Assembly: GCA_023014335.1 (NCBI GenBank)
Contig: JAECYW010000011.1
Span: forward strand, 1-64,000
Origin: Galerina marginata
Taxonomy: Eukaryota > Basidiomycota > Agaricomycetes > Agaricales > Galerinaceae
Reading direction: 5' to 3'
Length of the DNA: 64,000 bases
The translations under genes and the position numbers were made by a program. Within the stretch, counting starts at the first letter, position 1; each line of letters begins with the position of its first letter. Shown one piece after another: positions 12,730 to 25,665 of the stretch. Under the pieces are notes generated by a model. The model had not been told where the DNA came from. It was given only the letters and a program-made list of their open reading frames with translations, and made no database searches.

Positions 12730-14030
12730 CTGCCAAGGAACGAGGGCGCGGAACGGTACTAGAAAGTCGGTCCATCCTCTTCAGGTCCAGAGATCCTCGT
12801 ACGTTCCCGTTATTTTGCGGCATGAAGCTCGCCAGACAACTCTCCTTCATGCACTACACGCACAGCTAAATATTTTCCAATGAGATATCCAAAAATTATG
12901 TAAGATTTATTTCCACATTAGGTTACATAACTCCCCGTGAATAACATGACAATTATTTAAGCCAAATTTATTTATTTATTATGTAAGAAATTTTACATGC
13001 AAATTGTCGTCTGTCTTTTAAATAATCTTCAACTTCTTACCTATCTTTCAAGTAGTTTTGTGCTCTTGAGAATTATTTGAAAGCTATGCAAGCATATAAG
13101 CAAAAAAATTCATGCATAATTGTAAAATAATTTTTCGTAAAATAATTTTCATATTACTGATGAGGGATTATGCAATTTAATGTTGAAATAAACTTTACAT
13201 AATTTTTGTATATCTTATCGGAAAATATTTTACCGTGCATGTAGTGATGGGAACTGTCAGCCTCGCCTCCAAAGAAATAGATGTTTTCCAGGTTAGAGTT
13301 TATTCAAGTGTAGACCGTTTACTCGAACTTTGCTAAGGATAATCCGTGATGTAACCTGGTTTGAATTATCCGCTAGGGTACCATTTCATGTGTCGTCCTC
13401 CATCTATAGAACATAGAAAACTTACCGACGACCTGCTCCATTGTTCTTTTCGAGTCGAATAGTGCCGGGAAAGCGTCACACATACAGTCGTCGGCTGCCT
13501 CCACCAACGAAGATATAACAACGGTCCTCGTTTTCTGGAGTAGATCGAATGAATCTACCTCGTCGTTATCAGTGAATAGAAAGGCAATATTATCATACAC
13601 AGTAGAATTCCAAGCCGTGTCCAACTCCTGTACCGCTCTCACTTGCTGGGAATGCGTTGAAGAGCCACTAGGTACCTATTAAGACAAGGCCGAGACAGCA
13701 TATATGACGATAGGCATGTCCTTTGATTCGCTAAGTCCTCTTCCGTATATTGTTCCTGGATCAGAAATAAATTAGGGCCGAAAGTACAAATAGCGAAGCA
13801 AGACGGATCGCGTCACACCGAGTTTAAGAATGTAAGCCGAGCCTTTATAGCACCATTCTGCTTTACAGAGAGCCATTTCCACCCAGAACCCGTAATTCCG
13901 GATAACGACCACGATTATCGCTATAAGTCTAAGATTTGGGTGTCGCAAGGACTTTCTCGGCACTGTTCCAGCCTGAAGTATATTAGGACCTGCAGATTTA
14001 CGACGCCACGACATGACTCGCCTGCTCGAG
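12730..14030 (-). pseudogene. Decayed kelch-MYND gene, relative of 9004-11374
   Basis: The same order of segments as in the intact gene can be followed. 12770-12840 matches the exon-5 end (YEDFWSWD region). 13255-13300 matches the segment for IYLFGGEAD. 13373-13642 reads as a mutated kelch blade (NSTVYDNIAFLFTDNDEVDS against NFAVYNDKAFLFTGKEELDY). 13790-13960 matches parts of exon 4. Frames are broken by many stops and indels, and both ends are missing. A 395-bp MITE is inserted at 12852. The order and proximity suggest tandem duplication followed by decay. The similarity was judged by eye; exact limits are uncertain. Confidence 0.75.
12852..13246. mobile_element. CACTA-like MITE, 395 bp, with 3-bp target duplication
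   Basis: Both ends begin CACTACA when read inward, and the inverted repeats stay similar for about 55 bp. The left end carries TAAATATTTTCC, AGATATCCAAAAATTATGTAA. The right end, reverse-complemented, carries AAAATATTTTCC, AGATATACAAAAATTATGTAA. The element is very AT-rich and has no coding capacity. ATG flanks it on both sides (12849-12851 and 13247-13249). A CACTA terminus with 3-bp target duplication is the hallmark of the CACTA/CMC superfamily. It lies inside the decayed kelch-MYND gene. Confidence 0.85.
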
Positions 14031-15162
14031 GTCTGCTGGATCTAGATTATTTAAACATACTCCAAGCATGTTGTAGCAGAGCATAATAAGGAACAGATTC
14101 GTTATAGATCTAGAGTCGATATACATAGACCACCGCAAGCCGCGACCATTGCCTTCTGCTGCCAGGGGCAGTTTAATTCCGAGAACAACAAGTTTATGAG
14201 AAGAAAGAAGGCGTGAATCATTTATTACTTGACGGTAGTCGCCAGCTTCAAGTATGCAGTGTGCCCACTAGTCTTTAGTCTCTCCACAAGCTCGTTTTTA
14301 GTGAAAAGTGGCCAAGAAGAAGCCGATGAGCCCGTGCGCAGCGGGCCACATCCAGCTTAGTTATCGGTTCTAGCGACATAGTAAACTTTCTTGAGTGTTC
14401 CACCAAGGAAGTGTGCAGTAATGACAAGGACAAAGCCGATCGCGATGATTCGGATGAAGACAAGATGAAGACCACACGAGGTTGCTCAGAGTCACATTGC
14501 AGGCTTATGTTGGGCTGTGTACAGTGGTCTGATATGCGCGGCGACACGGCCTAAACCAAACAACACGGCCTCGGCAGATCAGAATTTTAATTTAGGATTG
14601 CCCCGCTGCAGTTATATGTAGAACTCAGTAAAAGTAACAAGTCCCGTTTAATTCCTCCGGTTTGCAGGAGCCATTAGATTCATCAAAGGGCTGTTACGCG
14701 ATGCCCGATCCAACTTACGAAAAGCCGAAAGCTTAATAGCAATAGCCAGCGAGACAGTTGTGGACACAATGAGCGCTTACGAGGATGCGCCATCAAAATC
14801 GGTATTGACACTGAGACGCAAAATAACACGGCACCTTTCTGAGCCAAGTGTTTAAATAATTCCCTCAATTTAGGATGTATGAGTAAGTGAGAGATGACCC
14901 CACCCGAGTCGAATCCACTGAGCTAGGGGGCAGCGCTCCCATTCATCTGGCAGCGTTCCCCACATGTGCTGCACCTGGAAAAATGTAGAAACGAAAGAAT
15001 AATAATCGTTGTAGAAATCGGGACCTAGCTATCCGAGAACTTGGGACAGAATGCAGTGGGGGATGAGACACGTTGAGAAACTTCTTACGTCCATTTCTGT
15101 GTTCTGGGCTCCGAAGCGTTATAAGAGCGCTGTATCTCTGAAGGCTTTAAGGAATTGAAATT
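14031..15162. other. Intergenic, no gene recognised
   Basis: No convincing frame or RNA. It includes the 3' flank of the DUF202 gene. A tRNA-like box pair near 14900 was considered and rejected. Confidence 0.4.
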
Positions 15163-15931
15163 TTATTTAGTACGGCCAGCTAAAATGATGGCAAACGCTG
15201 CTGTGATAAAAGACCCCAGGAGAAAGCTTATCAAGTACGTCTCGAAGGACGAAGCGGGGAAGTAGCCAGTGGTCAAGGTCCTCTGCACCAAAAAGTATCG
15301 CTTCGTGCCTATGTAAAACATAGAACCTGTTAGAGCGTCTCGTATAAGTGATGGACTGGAGTGACGAACCTATAAAGAGAACAAGCAACCCAGTCATGAC
15401 AAGAGCAGCTCCAAGTGGGACTGCGTAAACCTTCGTGGTGTGACCAAGGTATAAAAATTGCATAAGAGCTACAGGTCGTCGAGAGTCTGTATAGAAAGAA
15501 GATATGAATGATATAAGAGTAACTCACCAATCCCTGCAGAACATAATCCAAGGCTCGTCCGAACATAAGCTAAAAATGTTCGTTCAGAAGCAAGGTGATC
15601 TCGAGCGACACTGCCAACATTCAGAAGCCTGAGTTCGACTCCTGAAACCGGTTCAGACGGCTTAGTTTCTTCCGACGAAGAGAGGTTTCTGCGTCTTGGG
15701 GGGGCGTAGTCGCTATCGGTAGTTGGTTGACGAGGTGAGTGTGGCGTCGAATTTGGCCTCTCGTAAGTGTTAAAATATGATTGCGAAGTTGAAAGCCTAT
15801 TTAGAACTAAAAAATAGAACGGAATAAAGTTTTGAAATTTTGATTTACCTGCTATTTGGATGTCCGGCGATCAAAGGAGAAGATTCGGACGCGGTGTTAC
15901 CTGCGAGATCGCCTGTGCTTCCCAGACTCAT
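15163..15931 (-). CDS. DUF202-domain membrane protein, 4 exons
   Basis: Exons 15849-15931, 15528-15796, 15370-15486 and 15163-15308 join in frame to 204 aa; introns are 52, 41 and 61 nt. The N-terminal half is serine- and proline-rich and probably disordered and cytosolic. Residues about 95-117 carry the DUF202 signature (NVGSVARDHLASERTFLAYV, then RTSLGL). Three hydrophobic segments follow (around the first-half end, VYAVPLGAALVMTGLLVLFI, and the C-terminal LLGSFITAAFAIILAG). Family knowledge: DUF202 proteins are small polytopic membrane proteins; fungal members resemble the membrane part of vacuolar transporter chaperone proteins but lack the SPX and polymerase domains. The role is not established. 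For intron 1 the nearer TTTTTTAG acceptor leads to a stop, so the acceptor ten bases downstream is used. Confidence 0.88.
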
Positions 15932-16164
15932 GCTTTAGGGTATGTGTCACGGCGAAGGCGAAACGATTTCTATGAGAATGGAAATAGTCAAAGAGAACAT
16001 GAAGACTTGTGTGATTCGTTGTGGTCGAGCTCTCTTGAAGTGCTCTAACATCACTTCCCCCCTAAAAGGCGTCAAACCACGCAATCGTAGCACGTGACAA
16101 TATTGCGATCAGATTAGATTACTTTTAGGGAAGCAACATCTGAAAGGCGGATAGCCTCGAGCTC

Positions 16165-16344
16165 CACTACTGAGGTGGGAAACCTTCGCCAGTGGTCAAA
16201 AGGCGTGTCACGGCGTTTATATTCTGCTAAGGCGTTTTTCTCTCGAAATTGAGGGGTACACGGGAGGGTAAAACGAGAGAGCAAAATTCAAACGACGTGC
16301 CCAGACATTTTGACTCTCGTCAAAATAGTCCGGCCTCAGTAGTG
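16165..16344. mobile_element. Small CACTAC-ended MITE, 180 bp
   Basis: Perfect 11-bp terminal inverted repeats CACTACTGAGG, followed by imperfect subterminal similarity for about 50 bp (GTCAAAA, then G/C-rich CACGxCGTTT on both arms). GAGCTC borders both ends (16159-16164 and 16345-16350); being palindromic, it can be read as target duplication or as extra terminal repeat. No coding capacity. The ends resemble those of the element at 12852. It lies about 230 bp upstream of the DUF202 start codon and could influence that promoter (inference). Confidence 0.75.
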
Positions 16345-16350
16345 GAGCTC

Positions 16351-19300
16351 ATCGTTCAAATTGTCCGAGTAAGTATTCAAGACTTATCTTCCTAGTTCAG
16401 AGATTTAGGCGGCATTTTCAGACCATGATCAAGTGATTTTTCTACAGCGAAAGGTGGACCGAAGGCATCCCGTCCCTGAGCCTTGAGGTTCATCGAAAGT
16501 CGAGCGTATTCAAGAGTCGATTGTTATGCGTGCCTCGATGTTGTCTCCGGTTAAATGGTTAAGCAACGCGTACTGTAGCAGGACGGAGAACTGGACCGTG
16601 AGCCGCGAGCTCACTTCAGGGACAAATTTGAGGCGTAAGCTCATTTCAATTACTGAATGCCCGTTTTTTGCACTGACCTACAGGTTCCCGTAATTAACAG
16701 ACCAGAACTATGGCCCCGTCTCTCGGACTGGAAGTTCATGAACGAAAAGTTGCTGCAAGTAGCCGCAGGAGAACGAGGCTGACACGCTGTCTGCAATTAC
16801 AGTTACTCGTAAGTATATGGATAGCTTAGGTATCCACTCCTTTAGCGACGTCGTCTCATCCCCATTCTTACTGACATGACATATCCAAGCCTTAGTTATA
16901 AAACCATTAGAGTAATCGTGTACTAGAAGCTAACTGACAAGTGACATTTAGTGATTGTCTGTCCTAGCCGAACCTTTCGTTTCATAAGTACAGTGGATAA
17001 ACTATTACGAGCCGATTCTTGCTGGGTGATCTGGGCGATCTGGGCCTGGACAATTAATTCACAATTGAAATTGATATGGGTTCTAGTGCGATGTATTACG
17101 GGTCGTAATTATCACGATATGCGGTCCCAAGAGAAACTTTCCCCTAAAAGGCATGACATCGCTTGAGAGGAACAAAACACGGCCCACAGACCCCTGGCGA
17201 GGTCAGATGCTGTCAGATGCTCGATGTCAGAAGACATGTCTGCAGACACCTGCCCGTAAGAACATCTTGCCAGACGCAACGTTTCGTTTGCCTTTGAACG
17301 CATTCGGTGGTATTTGTACGTCGGTGGTATTAAGTGTTCGGCCCCAATTGCGTTTACCACGTTCTGAACATTTATTTCTAGATACAGCTGCTCCTACACT
17401 CTAGTCGTGTCAAAGAAATGTCAAATAGGTTGTAGCGCATTTTTACAACCGACAGACAGGGCGTTGACAAAAGCGAAAAACAATTAAGAGCTGCGGTTGT
17501 TCTTAAGGGCTGAAGAGCAAACGGTTAAAGGTAATTTGTTGCCTGAACACTGGCAGAGAAAGGTGTGAAATATCGAAAAAGAATGGCATGTGTGAGACGA
17601 TTCTTTCTCAATAGGCTTCGCAGACGCCTGATATAGATAATTGGAGGGCTGGTCATGCGTAAGGATCCGTCGGCCGGAGACATTTTGTCAGCGTCTAGAA
17701 AGAACACTGCCTGATGCTTTAGGCAAAAATATAGAACGTCCTTGGAAAGACCAAATACCCTATGAGGAACATGGGAAAGAAGCGTTGCGTGGTAGTCCCG
17801 AATTGAAGGACGTGGAAAAGGAATTGTCGAATGTGACCCCGTCGTCAATTTTGAGTTGACGGCGATAAAAGGACCGCGGTTAAACATTGGAGACATGGTG
17901 TATCGAGAAGCTCATAACTATCCGAAGTATAGATGTTCTTCGAACTTCTGGAGCACTACCTGATGAAAACCGTGAGCTATGACTACATATGTGTATTAAT
18001 CGACTTCAGATAGGGAACTACAAGGGAATTACGCTCTACCTCCAACATGAAACGGCCTAGATTAACTTGCCTATTGGACGGGATGTTCTCGTTCTGAAGA
18101 TCCAGGAATCTGCCGCCTTATCGAGCTTCCTTTTGCGTACCCGCTGAGCAACTGACCTTCGCCACTCAAAACATCTGACATTTAGTCTATTCTAGGAAAT
18201 ACCCACTCAGTTGGAGTTCCCAATTATCCTCCGAATTAACGTCCTGTGAAGCACGTGAAGCTCCAACCGCGAGATGTGTGCATGATTTATTTCGCCAGAA
18301 CGCTCACCGTGGAAGGGTAGGACTGCGGAGAGAGAGAAAGTGAGCACCTCACATAAGAATAAATACGCCAAAGGTTAATTTCGGCTGATCGGTGGTAATA
18401 AGTGTCCTATTTTGTGGTCGCCTCTGGGTGCCGGAATGCAAGGTCGTGTAACATCCACGGATGCGCGGCGGAAAAAAATGACGTTCTGCGATAAGTTTCA
18501 TACGAAAGTCCAGCCGGAAGTGGGGAATAGTTTAAGAGGTGTCGTATGTCAAAATTCCTGCAACCCAGAAAGCAATTATACACTTTACTCAGTCGTAGAG
18601 CTGAACTCCCTTATCCTTTGACCAATGAACGACGGAGAAGTCCCGGCCCCCGGACTCAGTAAAACTCCACGTTATTGCTTGGACGCCGATATTCAAAGGA
18701 AGGAAACAAATTCCTCCAAGAACAGCAATACCCTTCCACGTGGGTATCATCCCAGCGCGGCTGTATCCGGCAACTCATGTCGTGTCTTCTGAGATCAGAT
18801 CGTAAACTCAAATCTAAATCTGTCGGTCCGTTTTTGGGATATCGTTACTGGTACCGCGTGTCGGGTACGAAATCCAAGCCCAGCCCAGATTGCGCAATGG
18901 TTATCGTAACGGACGTCCCTCGTATGTGCGACGTTTTGTACTGATAGGGTATCTTGAAAGGAAAGTTTCTTGAGCGCTCTGTCTTGTCAACGTTAGTGTG
19001 AAGGAGACCTCATTAATAAGGTGGCTCCTTAGGATGAAAGAACATGAACATTATTGGGGTACGAATAAAACTGAGGAAGGAATCCAGTACTTGAAAAACG
19101 AGATCAGAAGCATGTCGCGCCGTTTGAGCGCATCCTCACTGTCAAAATACCTCTTCTCAAATTCGCCAAGTTCAGTTATCTATGTGATGGCGGAATGAGC
19201 GATTATTCTCCATTCGACCTATTTTTGATCCACGAACACAAGCTTAAGGTGGAAAGGCTTTGTAGCGCAGAGTACCGTGCCACAAATCTCTGGGATCATA

Positions 19301-21008
19301 TCGCTGTACTTACACCCTCTTTTCCATGATCAAGGCCGCCCCACTCGCGTCCTATGTTCACTATTTTTGGGAGGGATCGGTACTGTTCCATAGAACGTGA
19401 TCATTGATATATCAGCGTCTCAAGATGTTAATATTTAGAAATGAAGAAAAGATTACCACTCAAAGAATATCATTATGGAGCATGGATAACGGCCTCTTAG
19501 TCCAGACGCAAAAAGATGATGTTATCCATTTCTCTCAAATGACGTACGCAAATACGGAGATTGAAGCGCCGGTGACGCACTGGAGATAACCGGAGCCGGG
19601 CCAGTCCTCCAGAGAGGAACGAGTCCAAATCTCGGGCGACTTTATATTTAAAGTTAAAGTGCTTCAAGTACTGAAGGAGCAGCTACTGTATGCACATAAC
19701 CGTTAACTGCGTCCTCACCGTAATGAACACTATGTAAGTAATGATGATGGTGATCACCTGTGATTAGCGACGTCTCAGACTGAGAAAACTCTCTGAGAAA
19801 GCCCAATCACATCACGCGCTGAATGGAGACGCAAACGAGGATTCGTACAACGCAACATCCTCGAAATCGAAGCCTGATTGCCAACATGTACGTGTGGCCT
19901 GGTATGTATCATAGGACCACATACATCTGCGCGTACGTATGCGCGAGGATCCGATGACGGATCGATATCCACTATCACCTTATTGATATTCCATCCTGTC
20001 ACCACACCTTGGCAGTTTCTTTCTATGCAGAACGTCTTTGCGCCGTGATTTTCTCTGTGTCGTGGATCGACATCCATCGACATGGCTGATAGGTTGATTA
20101 TCATTCTCCTTTTTTCCCTCATGACTGGTCGGCTTATCCCCTTATTCACTAATGAGCAGCTGCGCATGGAGCTGGGTTTACATGTTGGATAGGTGTGTAG
20201 GAATTAAATCTATAGCAGTGAAATTTCGAAAGAAAGGGGGACGGAATTTCTACTTGCGATGTAGATTATCTACCCGACAACTGTGGTCGGAGTCGACGAG
20301 GCGGTCTGGTACAGGGATAAGGCCTATGTTTATTCAGTTCGGACTTTTCGCCCAAAGGATACACATACTCGGCGGGCGGGCGGCGCGGAAAATCACTCAA
20401 AGAGCAATTAGTCCATTCATTTGGAGTTGACTTACGGGGATCGACATCTCGTTAAAGAATTAGCGCTCCGATGACACTGGGCGTGGACAACATGTGTTTT
20501 GTCCAGCCAGGGTTAGCTTTGTCGTTCGCCTGCCCAGCCTGCCCTGGGCACTAACTTATCTGACGGCACCACAGTCCTCCGATAACACGCCTTACTTAGC
20601 GGGAGATGCCTATTATCACGCCACAGGGTAGGCATTTTGGCACCCCGACGCTGGCTGCGAGTTAGAGTTTTTCCCTCCTGTTTAGAAGACCAGGCTTCTC
20701 CGTTCGTCGTACATAGACTTTTAGAATGGGAATGAGATGCGACTCCGAGGAGTTTGAGAGCGATTCGAAGTCGACAGACTGGGGGTTGCACAATCAAAGT
20801 CCGCAGCGAGTGTAATTATGACCAAAGGTGGATCCGGAGAATTGGAACGAAAATCTCGAGTTCGGCTGCGAGCTTGTGAGAAAGACGGAGAGACCCTGCG
20901 GATGTCGATGATCATGGGTACTCGTGCAGTGTCAGGGGCGGTAGGCGACTGGAAGAGCGCGCTGCGCGCTTGTCAAAATTTCTGAAGGCTAGACGATAAA
21001 GCAAATTA
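16351..21008. other. Gene-poor stretch, about 4.7 kb
   Basis: Many frames of 60-130 codons occur on both strands (for example 17525-17896 minus and 19775-20167 minus), but none shows a domain, a signal peptide or splice partners. No long terminal repeat, reverse transcriptase or transposase motif was seen. The composition is mixed and not obviously mutated by a repeat-silencing process. It may be old decayed sequence. Confidence 0.35.
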
Positions 21009-22168
21009 TCAGAGAAGAGGGTTGCCGAATTTTTTGTATCTAGAACGACGGTTGTGGACCCAAGAAATATAAGGTATTAGAAATTTGTAGTCAAGCGTGA
21101 CGGGAGATTCAGGCCGCCGCGAGCTGGCGGTGACGCAGTAATCTCGGTATTCACATGATATCTTGAAGGCCGGGAATGGGAGCGTTGCCCAAAAACGTGC
21201 GCGTTGCGATCCGATTCGAGGACTGGTTGGTGTGTATCTGATAACTTCGTTTGATCGGGGGCGCATCATCCCATCAAACGTGTCAATAGGTGGGACTTGA
21301 CCTCGAGGCACAGAGTGTAATTCATCGGGGCGCGAGGGCCTTCGAAAAGGCAATGGTAGTCCATCCCTCTTTTTCTGGACCTCAAAATATGTATTGATTT
21401 GCAGACATACGTGTAGGATCGGGGTAATGGTTCGAGGCCACGCAGGAGATAGAGAGGGGTCGCACCAGGTGGGAGGTGGCTGGTCAGCCGATATATTGGC
21501 GAGGAAAACCAAGTCAGAAGGCGAAGATCCAGCGACGACGGGACAGGGAGCAAAATTATACCCACACGATTTGGAGACGATCGTAGGGTGAGAAGTAGGA
21601 CTCAGGAGGAGAGTGGCCAGCGACGCAGTCATCCAATGGGGCCTGGGAGCCCAAGCAATTGCCGATGCTGTCTAAAAATGGAGGGCCAGCACAACCCGTC
21701 GAGGGTCGCAGCGACGGTTCCGGGGTCGTCGGGCAGAAGAAGAGGAAGGAAAATATCGAGTGAGAAGGCGGTCGACGAGGAGGACGGTGGCTGGGTTTCC
21801 TTGGGCACAGTCGGGCTGGGAGAGGGAGCAGGGAGACAAGACGGCGGAGGAGGAGGAGCGACGGAGGGCGTGGATCTGCTCACGTGCGGCGACCAGGTAC
21901 CATCCATGGCGCCGGTTCCGATCGCGTGGGAGATCGGGGAGGGTGTGATGTGATGTGACGGGCCAAATAAGGAGCTGACGAGTGGAAAGAGTGTTTTTTG
22001 TCTCTTTCCCCGACTCGGGCCCGACGAATAATGGTTGAAATAGTGGGATTTTAGAGGGTTCGCCTGATTGGACACCACTTGGACACCGACATCCAGGGGG
22101 AAAAGGACATCGCTCATCGCGGAGAGACGGAAAAAGAGATCCATACGATCTTCTGATCTTCTAATCAA
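21009..22168 (-). other. Long open frames upstream of the Zn2Cys6 gene, doubtful
   Basis: Two minus-strand frames abut: 21629-22168 (about 179 codons, with proline- and serine-rich text such as APPPPPSCLPAPSPSPTVP) and 21009-21632 (about 207 codons). The plus strand is purine-rich here, which alone lengthens pyrimidine-strand frames. No domain is recognised. The stretch lies just upstream of the divergent Zn2Cys6 gene and could equally be its promoter and 5' UTR. Coding status is unproven. Confidence 0.2.
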
Positions 22169-22300
22169 GCAAGCGTTTCATAAGTGTGGGCAATCGAGTT
22201 TCCCCATTTCTGATCCCCCATCTCGCGTGGCTCTTTCAAACATAACCTCTCCGTTTTCCACCACCCTGCTCCTTCTCTTCATCCTTGACCACCACCTGTC

Positions 22301-25300
22301 ATGGTTGCAAGCTCCAACGCAGACGTCTACTCCCCCTTTCAGCAAACCATGATCTCGGAAGAAGGGCCACAGTCTAGCGAAGAAGGGTCAGGTCTTCATT
22401 CACCAGTATTCGGTGCGCCATATCCCACTCACGGTGACAGTTGTAAGTACTTTGTTGCTATCGTATCTTTTCGATTTCTCACCTCCGTCAATAAAGTCCG
22501 GTATCATCATGATCAGCTTGACGTCCACCACTCCGCGGGTATGCTCCCGCCACAATACAATGACTACGCCCATAGTCTGAATGCGCAACAGCCGCCGATT
22601 CTTGACACTGCGCTAGAGCTGCCGAACTCTAGCGCCCGACATGTCACGTTCTCCTCGCAGTACGCCATTCCACCTCGTAACCAGCTTGGGATCGACTTCT
22701 CTGCCCAATCCCCGGTCAATTCTCGTATCCCTCCCGCCGCGCATAATGGCCAATCCATCGACTTTAGGTATAGCCCTACCACCGAGCGACGGTTGCCTGG
22801 TGGACCTTCCCATGACCATTCTTATACCCGGCCCTCTGGAACCTCCTCTGCCTTGCCCATGGATAGTGATCACAGGTCGTCTCTCGTGCCCTCTAGTGCG
22901 CGTTCAGACAACTCTCCCGCCGCTGAGGCGAGTACTTCTCCCAGAGAATCACGCAAGGAGATATCCTCCGTTGTCATAGCCTGTCGTCAGTGGTAAGTTT
23001 CATTATGCCTTTCATTAAGCCTTTTAACGGATAACTGACGGCTTAATGACTTTCTTCACCCTGTCCACACCATTAGTCGCAGCCGCAAAATTCGATGCGA
23101 TTCAACAAGACCCGTTTGCAACAACTGCCACCGAAGATCAAACGACTGCGAGTATGACTTAGTACCAAAGCGAAGAGGTCCAGATAAGCGTCCGGGTACG
23201 CGTCAACGATCATGTAAAAAGAGGCCAGCGGATGGGTCTGCTCCTCCTCCCCCGAAACGCAAACGAACTACAGCCGAGAGGTCAACAGAGCAACGAGAAC
23301 TTCCTCCGTCGAGGGTGAAAGAGAATCTGCAGGATTCAAAGCGCCCGTCTCCCACCTCTCGTCACGTTGACCGCCATCCCCAAGATCCCCATTACCCTCA
23401 TCTCCATCCCCACTCTGGGCAGCCGCCTCCGTCTCCAACCGACCTTCGGATTCCCACCGATCCAAACGCTCACTTCAAGGTAGGATCCCCCTACCCTCAG
23501 GCGTATTCATTGTCTCATCCTATCCCCTAGCCTGATTTGTCGACGTCGTATCGTCGAACACCATCGTATATGTACGACCAAGGTTCCTATACAAAATCGT
23601 CATATCCGCGCCAACTCGACGTAAATACTTTCCAATTTCCAGACACCAACCACCGCAAGTTCCCCACCCCGACATCCCCTACAATTGAAACCGATCAGAA
23701 AATGTGGTGGGATAAGATTCTGAGTACACATACGTAAGTACCTACCGTCGGTACTACGACTGCCTACTCACGCATTATCCTCTCAGCCTGAATGATATCG
23801 CTGCCGAACTTACTTTTCTGTAAGTCCTCTTCTACTTTTTCTTCGATGCTTGACTAACATGCTCCGCCAGTGTCAATAATACCGGTCACCTCCTCTCTTT
23901 CATCAATCTCAACTTCTTAATCAGACGACTCTTCGGCGACAATGAACGTTTACGCATTCAACCCTCTTTTATTCTTTCGATCCTCGCCATGGCAAAACTC
24001 ATGAAGTCAAGCGCACTAGAAGGTGGTGGCAACGGCTTGCGGGCCGCCATGATGCTAGCCACCGATGCTCATTCCGCCTTCGACGACGCACTTCGATTTA
24101 ATTGGGTTGACGCCACTCTAGCCGAGGCCGCTTTAGTAAGTCTTGTGCCTTCCACTGCCATATACGTTACCAACTCTATGTTGCTTCTAGATCCTTGCTC
24201 TCTTCGAATCCTCCGCTTATCCTCATCACACCTCCAGCCGCGCCACCAACGCCCTCATCAGTCTTGACAACCTCATAAGGAATATAACTCTCACCACGAT
24301 CGACACAAATGATCGCGACGTCTGTCTTTTCTCTCCGAACAATGTCCCTATGGTGCTACCCGAAGGCGGAGTCGACTCCTACAACGAGGATCGCAAATGT
24401 TCCTGCTTCCCTCCCGACGCCATCGAGCCTCCGGATCCGTTCTCGAACCGGCCTTACATCCTCCCCTGGGATAGTGCCTGGTCTGCGGAAGAGATCAGAG
24501 ACGAAGAGATCCGCCGGCTTTGCTGGTCCGCACTCAGTCTCGTCTCCGAGTACGTCGCTCAATGCGAAGCCTTCAACGACGAGCCCCCCCGTTTTTACCT
24601 CTCTGACCCATCCAACGTGAGTACTCCATGCCCCCCTCTCACCTGACGTCCTGTCTAACTTTTCGCCTAAAGTTCGGCATCCTCTTCCCAGGAGAAGTCC
24701 TCGACCGCGTTTCTCCGAGTTTTCGCGCTTCCGATTCCCTCTCTCCCAAGGAATCCGTGTGGGCTTTGTATTGCAGAAGCATGCTTCTGTGGAATTTCTG
24801 CAATCGCTTCCGCCAACCCAGTCAAGAGGAGGAGCGCGCGGAACACGCTCATGAGGCTTTCCTCGAAGCCCAGTCCATCGAAGACTCCCTCAACGCCCAT
24901 CGGTGCAACCTCGACACAACCCTCATCTACACTTGCCGGGAATATATCCACAAGTGAGTTCATCGTCTTCTTGTCATATCTGATACTGACATCCCTTCAG
25001 TGTTCGCATGCTCGTCGCTCAAGCCCTTCGCAGGTATGACTGCGCAGATTTACAATTATATCCACGGTTGAACTTACGTCGATAGCAGCTTCCATGGTTT
25101 GGATAACGGAAAGACGACTCCTGGACCCATCTTCAAGCGCAAGCAAGCGGAGGATTGGCGTAAGTTTTTGATGCTATCGACCCTGTCCTCCATGCTCATT
25201 TTCATCTAGTCTTTTACGAAGATCAAGTCATCCGCCGCGTCAACGGAATCGTCCACCAGTTGACAACGCCCACCGGCTACCAGTTGACTCGTCGCCCATT

Positions 25301-25665
25301 CCGTATCAACTGGTTTATCAATCAGCTTGCGATGTACGTTACATTCTCCTTTCGAATCTTGGTGTTGAGCCTAAATGTCTTGCCCCCTAGATGTCTTGTG
25401 CTGTGGACCCACGATCCTACGTTGGACGACGCTCTGAAACTCGCGAAAGCTATTCTAAATCCCATCGACGTGCTGAATGCGCTATGGCCCTGCCCTGGTT
25501 CGTCTTTGCTTCCCTTAATTGTGACACGACGCTGAAAGTTCTTTATCAGCTATCCAGCAGAGGTGCGAGTCCTTGCGCCAACAGCTTATCGAGGCCTGTA
25601 ATTCGCGAAACATAGAGCTACCTTTTCCTCCTAGTTATACTGTACCTGCCTTCCTTCGCCCTTGA
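22301..25665 (+). CDS. Zn2Cys6 fungal-type transcription factor, 13 exons
   Basis: Exons: 22301-22442, 22497-22992, 23077-23479, 23531-23733, 23787-23819, 23871-24135, 24191-24616, 24673-24953, 25001-25033, 25086-25159, 25210-25333, 25391-25497 and 25550-25665. All junctions are phase-consistent and give 900 aa. The binuclear cluster is split by intron 2: cysteines at about 210, 213, 220, 227, 230 and 237 (CRQC, RSRKIRC, VCNNC, RRSNDC) fit C-x2-C-x6-C-x6-C-x2-C-x6-C. A basic linker follows (VPKRRGPDKRPGTRQR). The N-terminal 205 residues are disordered, rich in S, P and Q. About 370-880 is helical and resembles the fungal-specific regulatory domain. Probable nuclear DNA-binding regulator; targets unknown. 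The acceptor before 25086 is a tandem NAGNAG, so one serine may be optional. It starts at the first ATG of the long frame. Confidence 0.92.

Noticed and set aside
14890..14935. tRNA-like A and B boxes on the minus strand (TAGCTCAGTGG next to GATTCGACTC)
   Set aside because: The boxes are almost adjacent, with no room for anticodon arm and variable loop, and no acceptor stem pairs.
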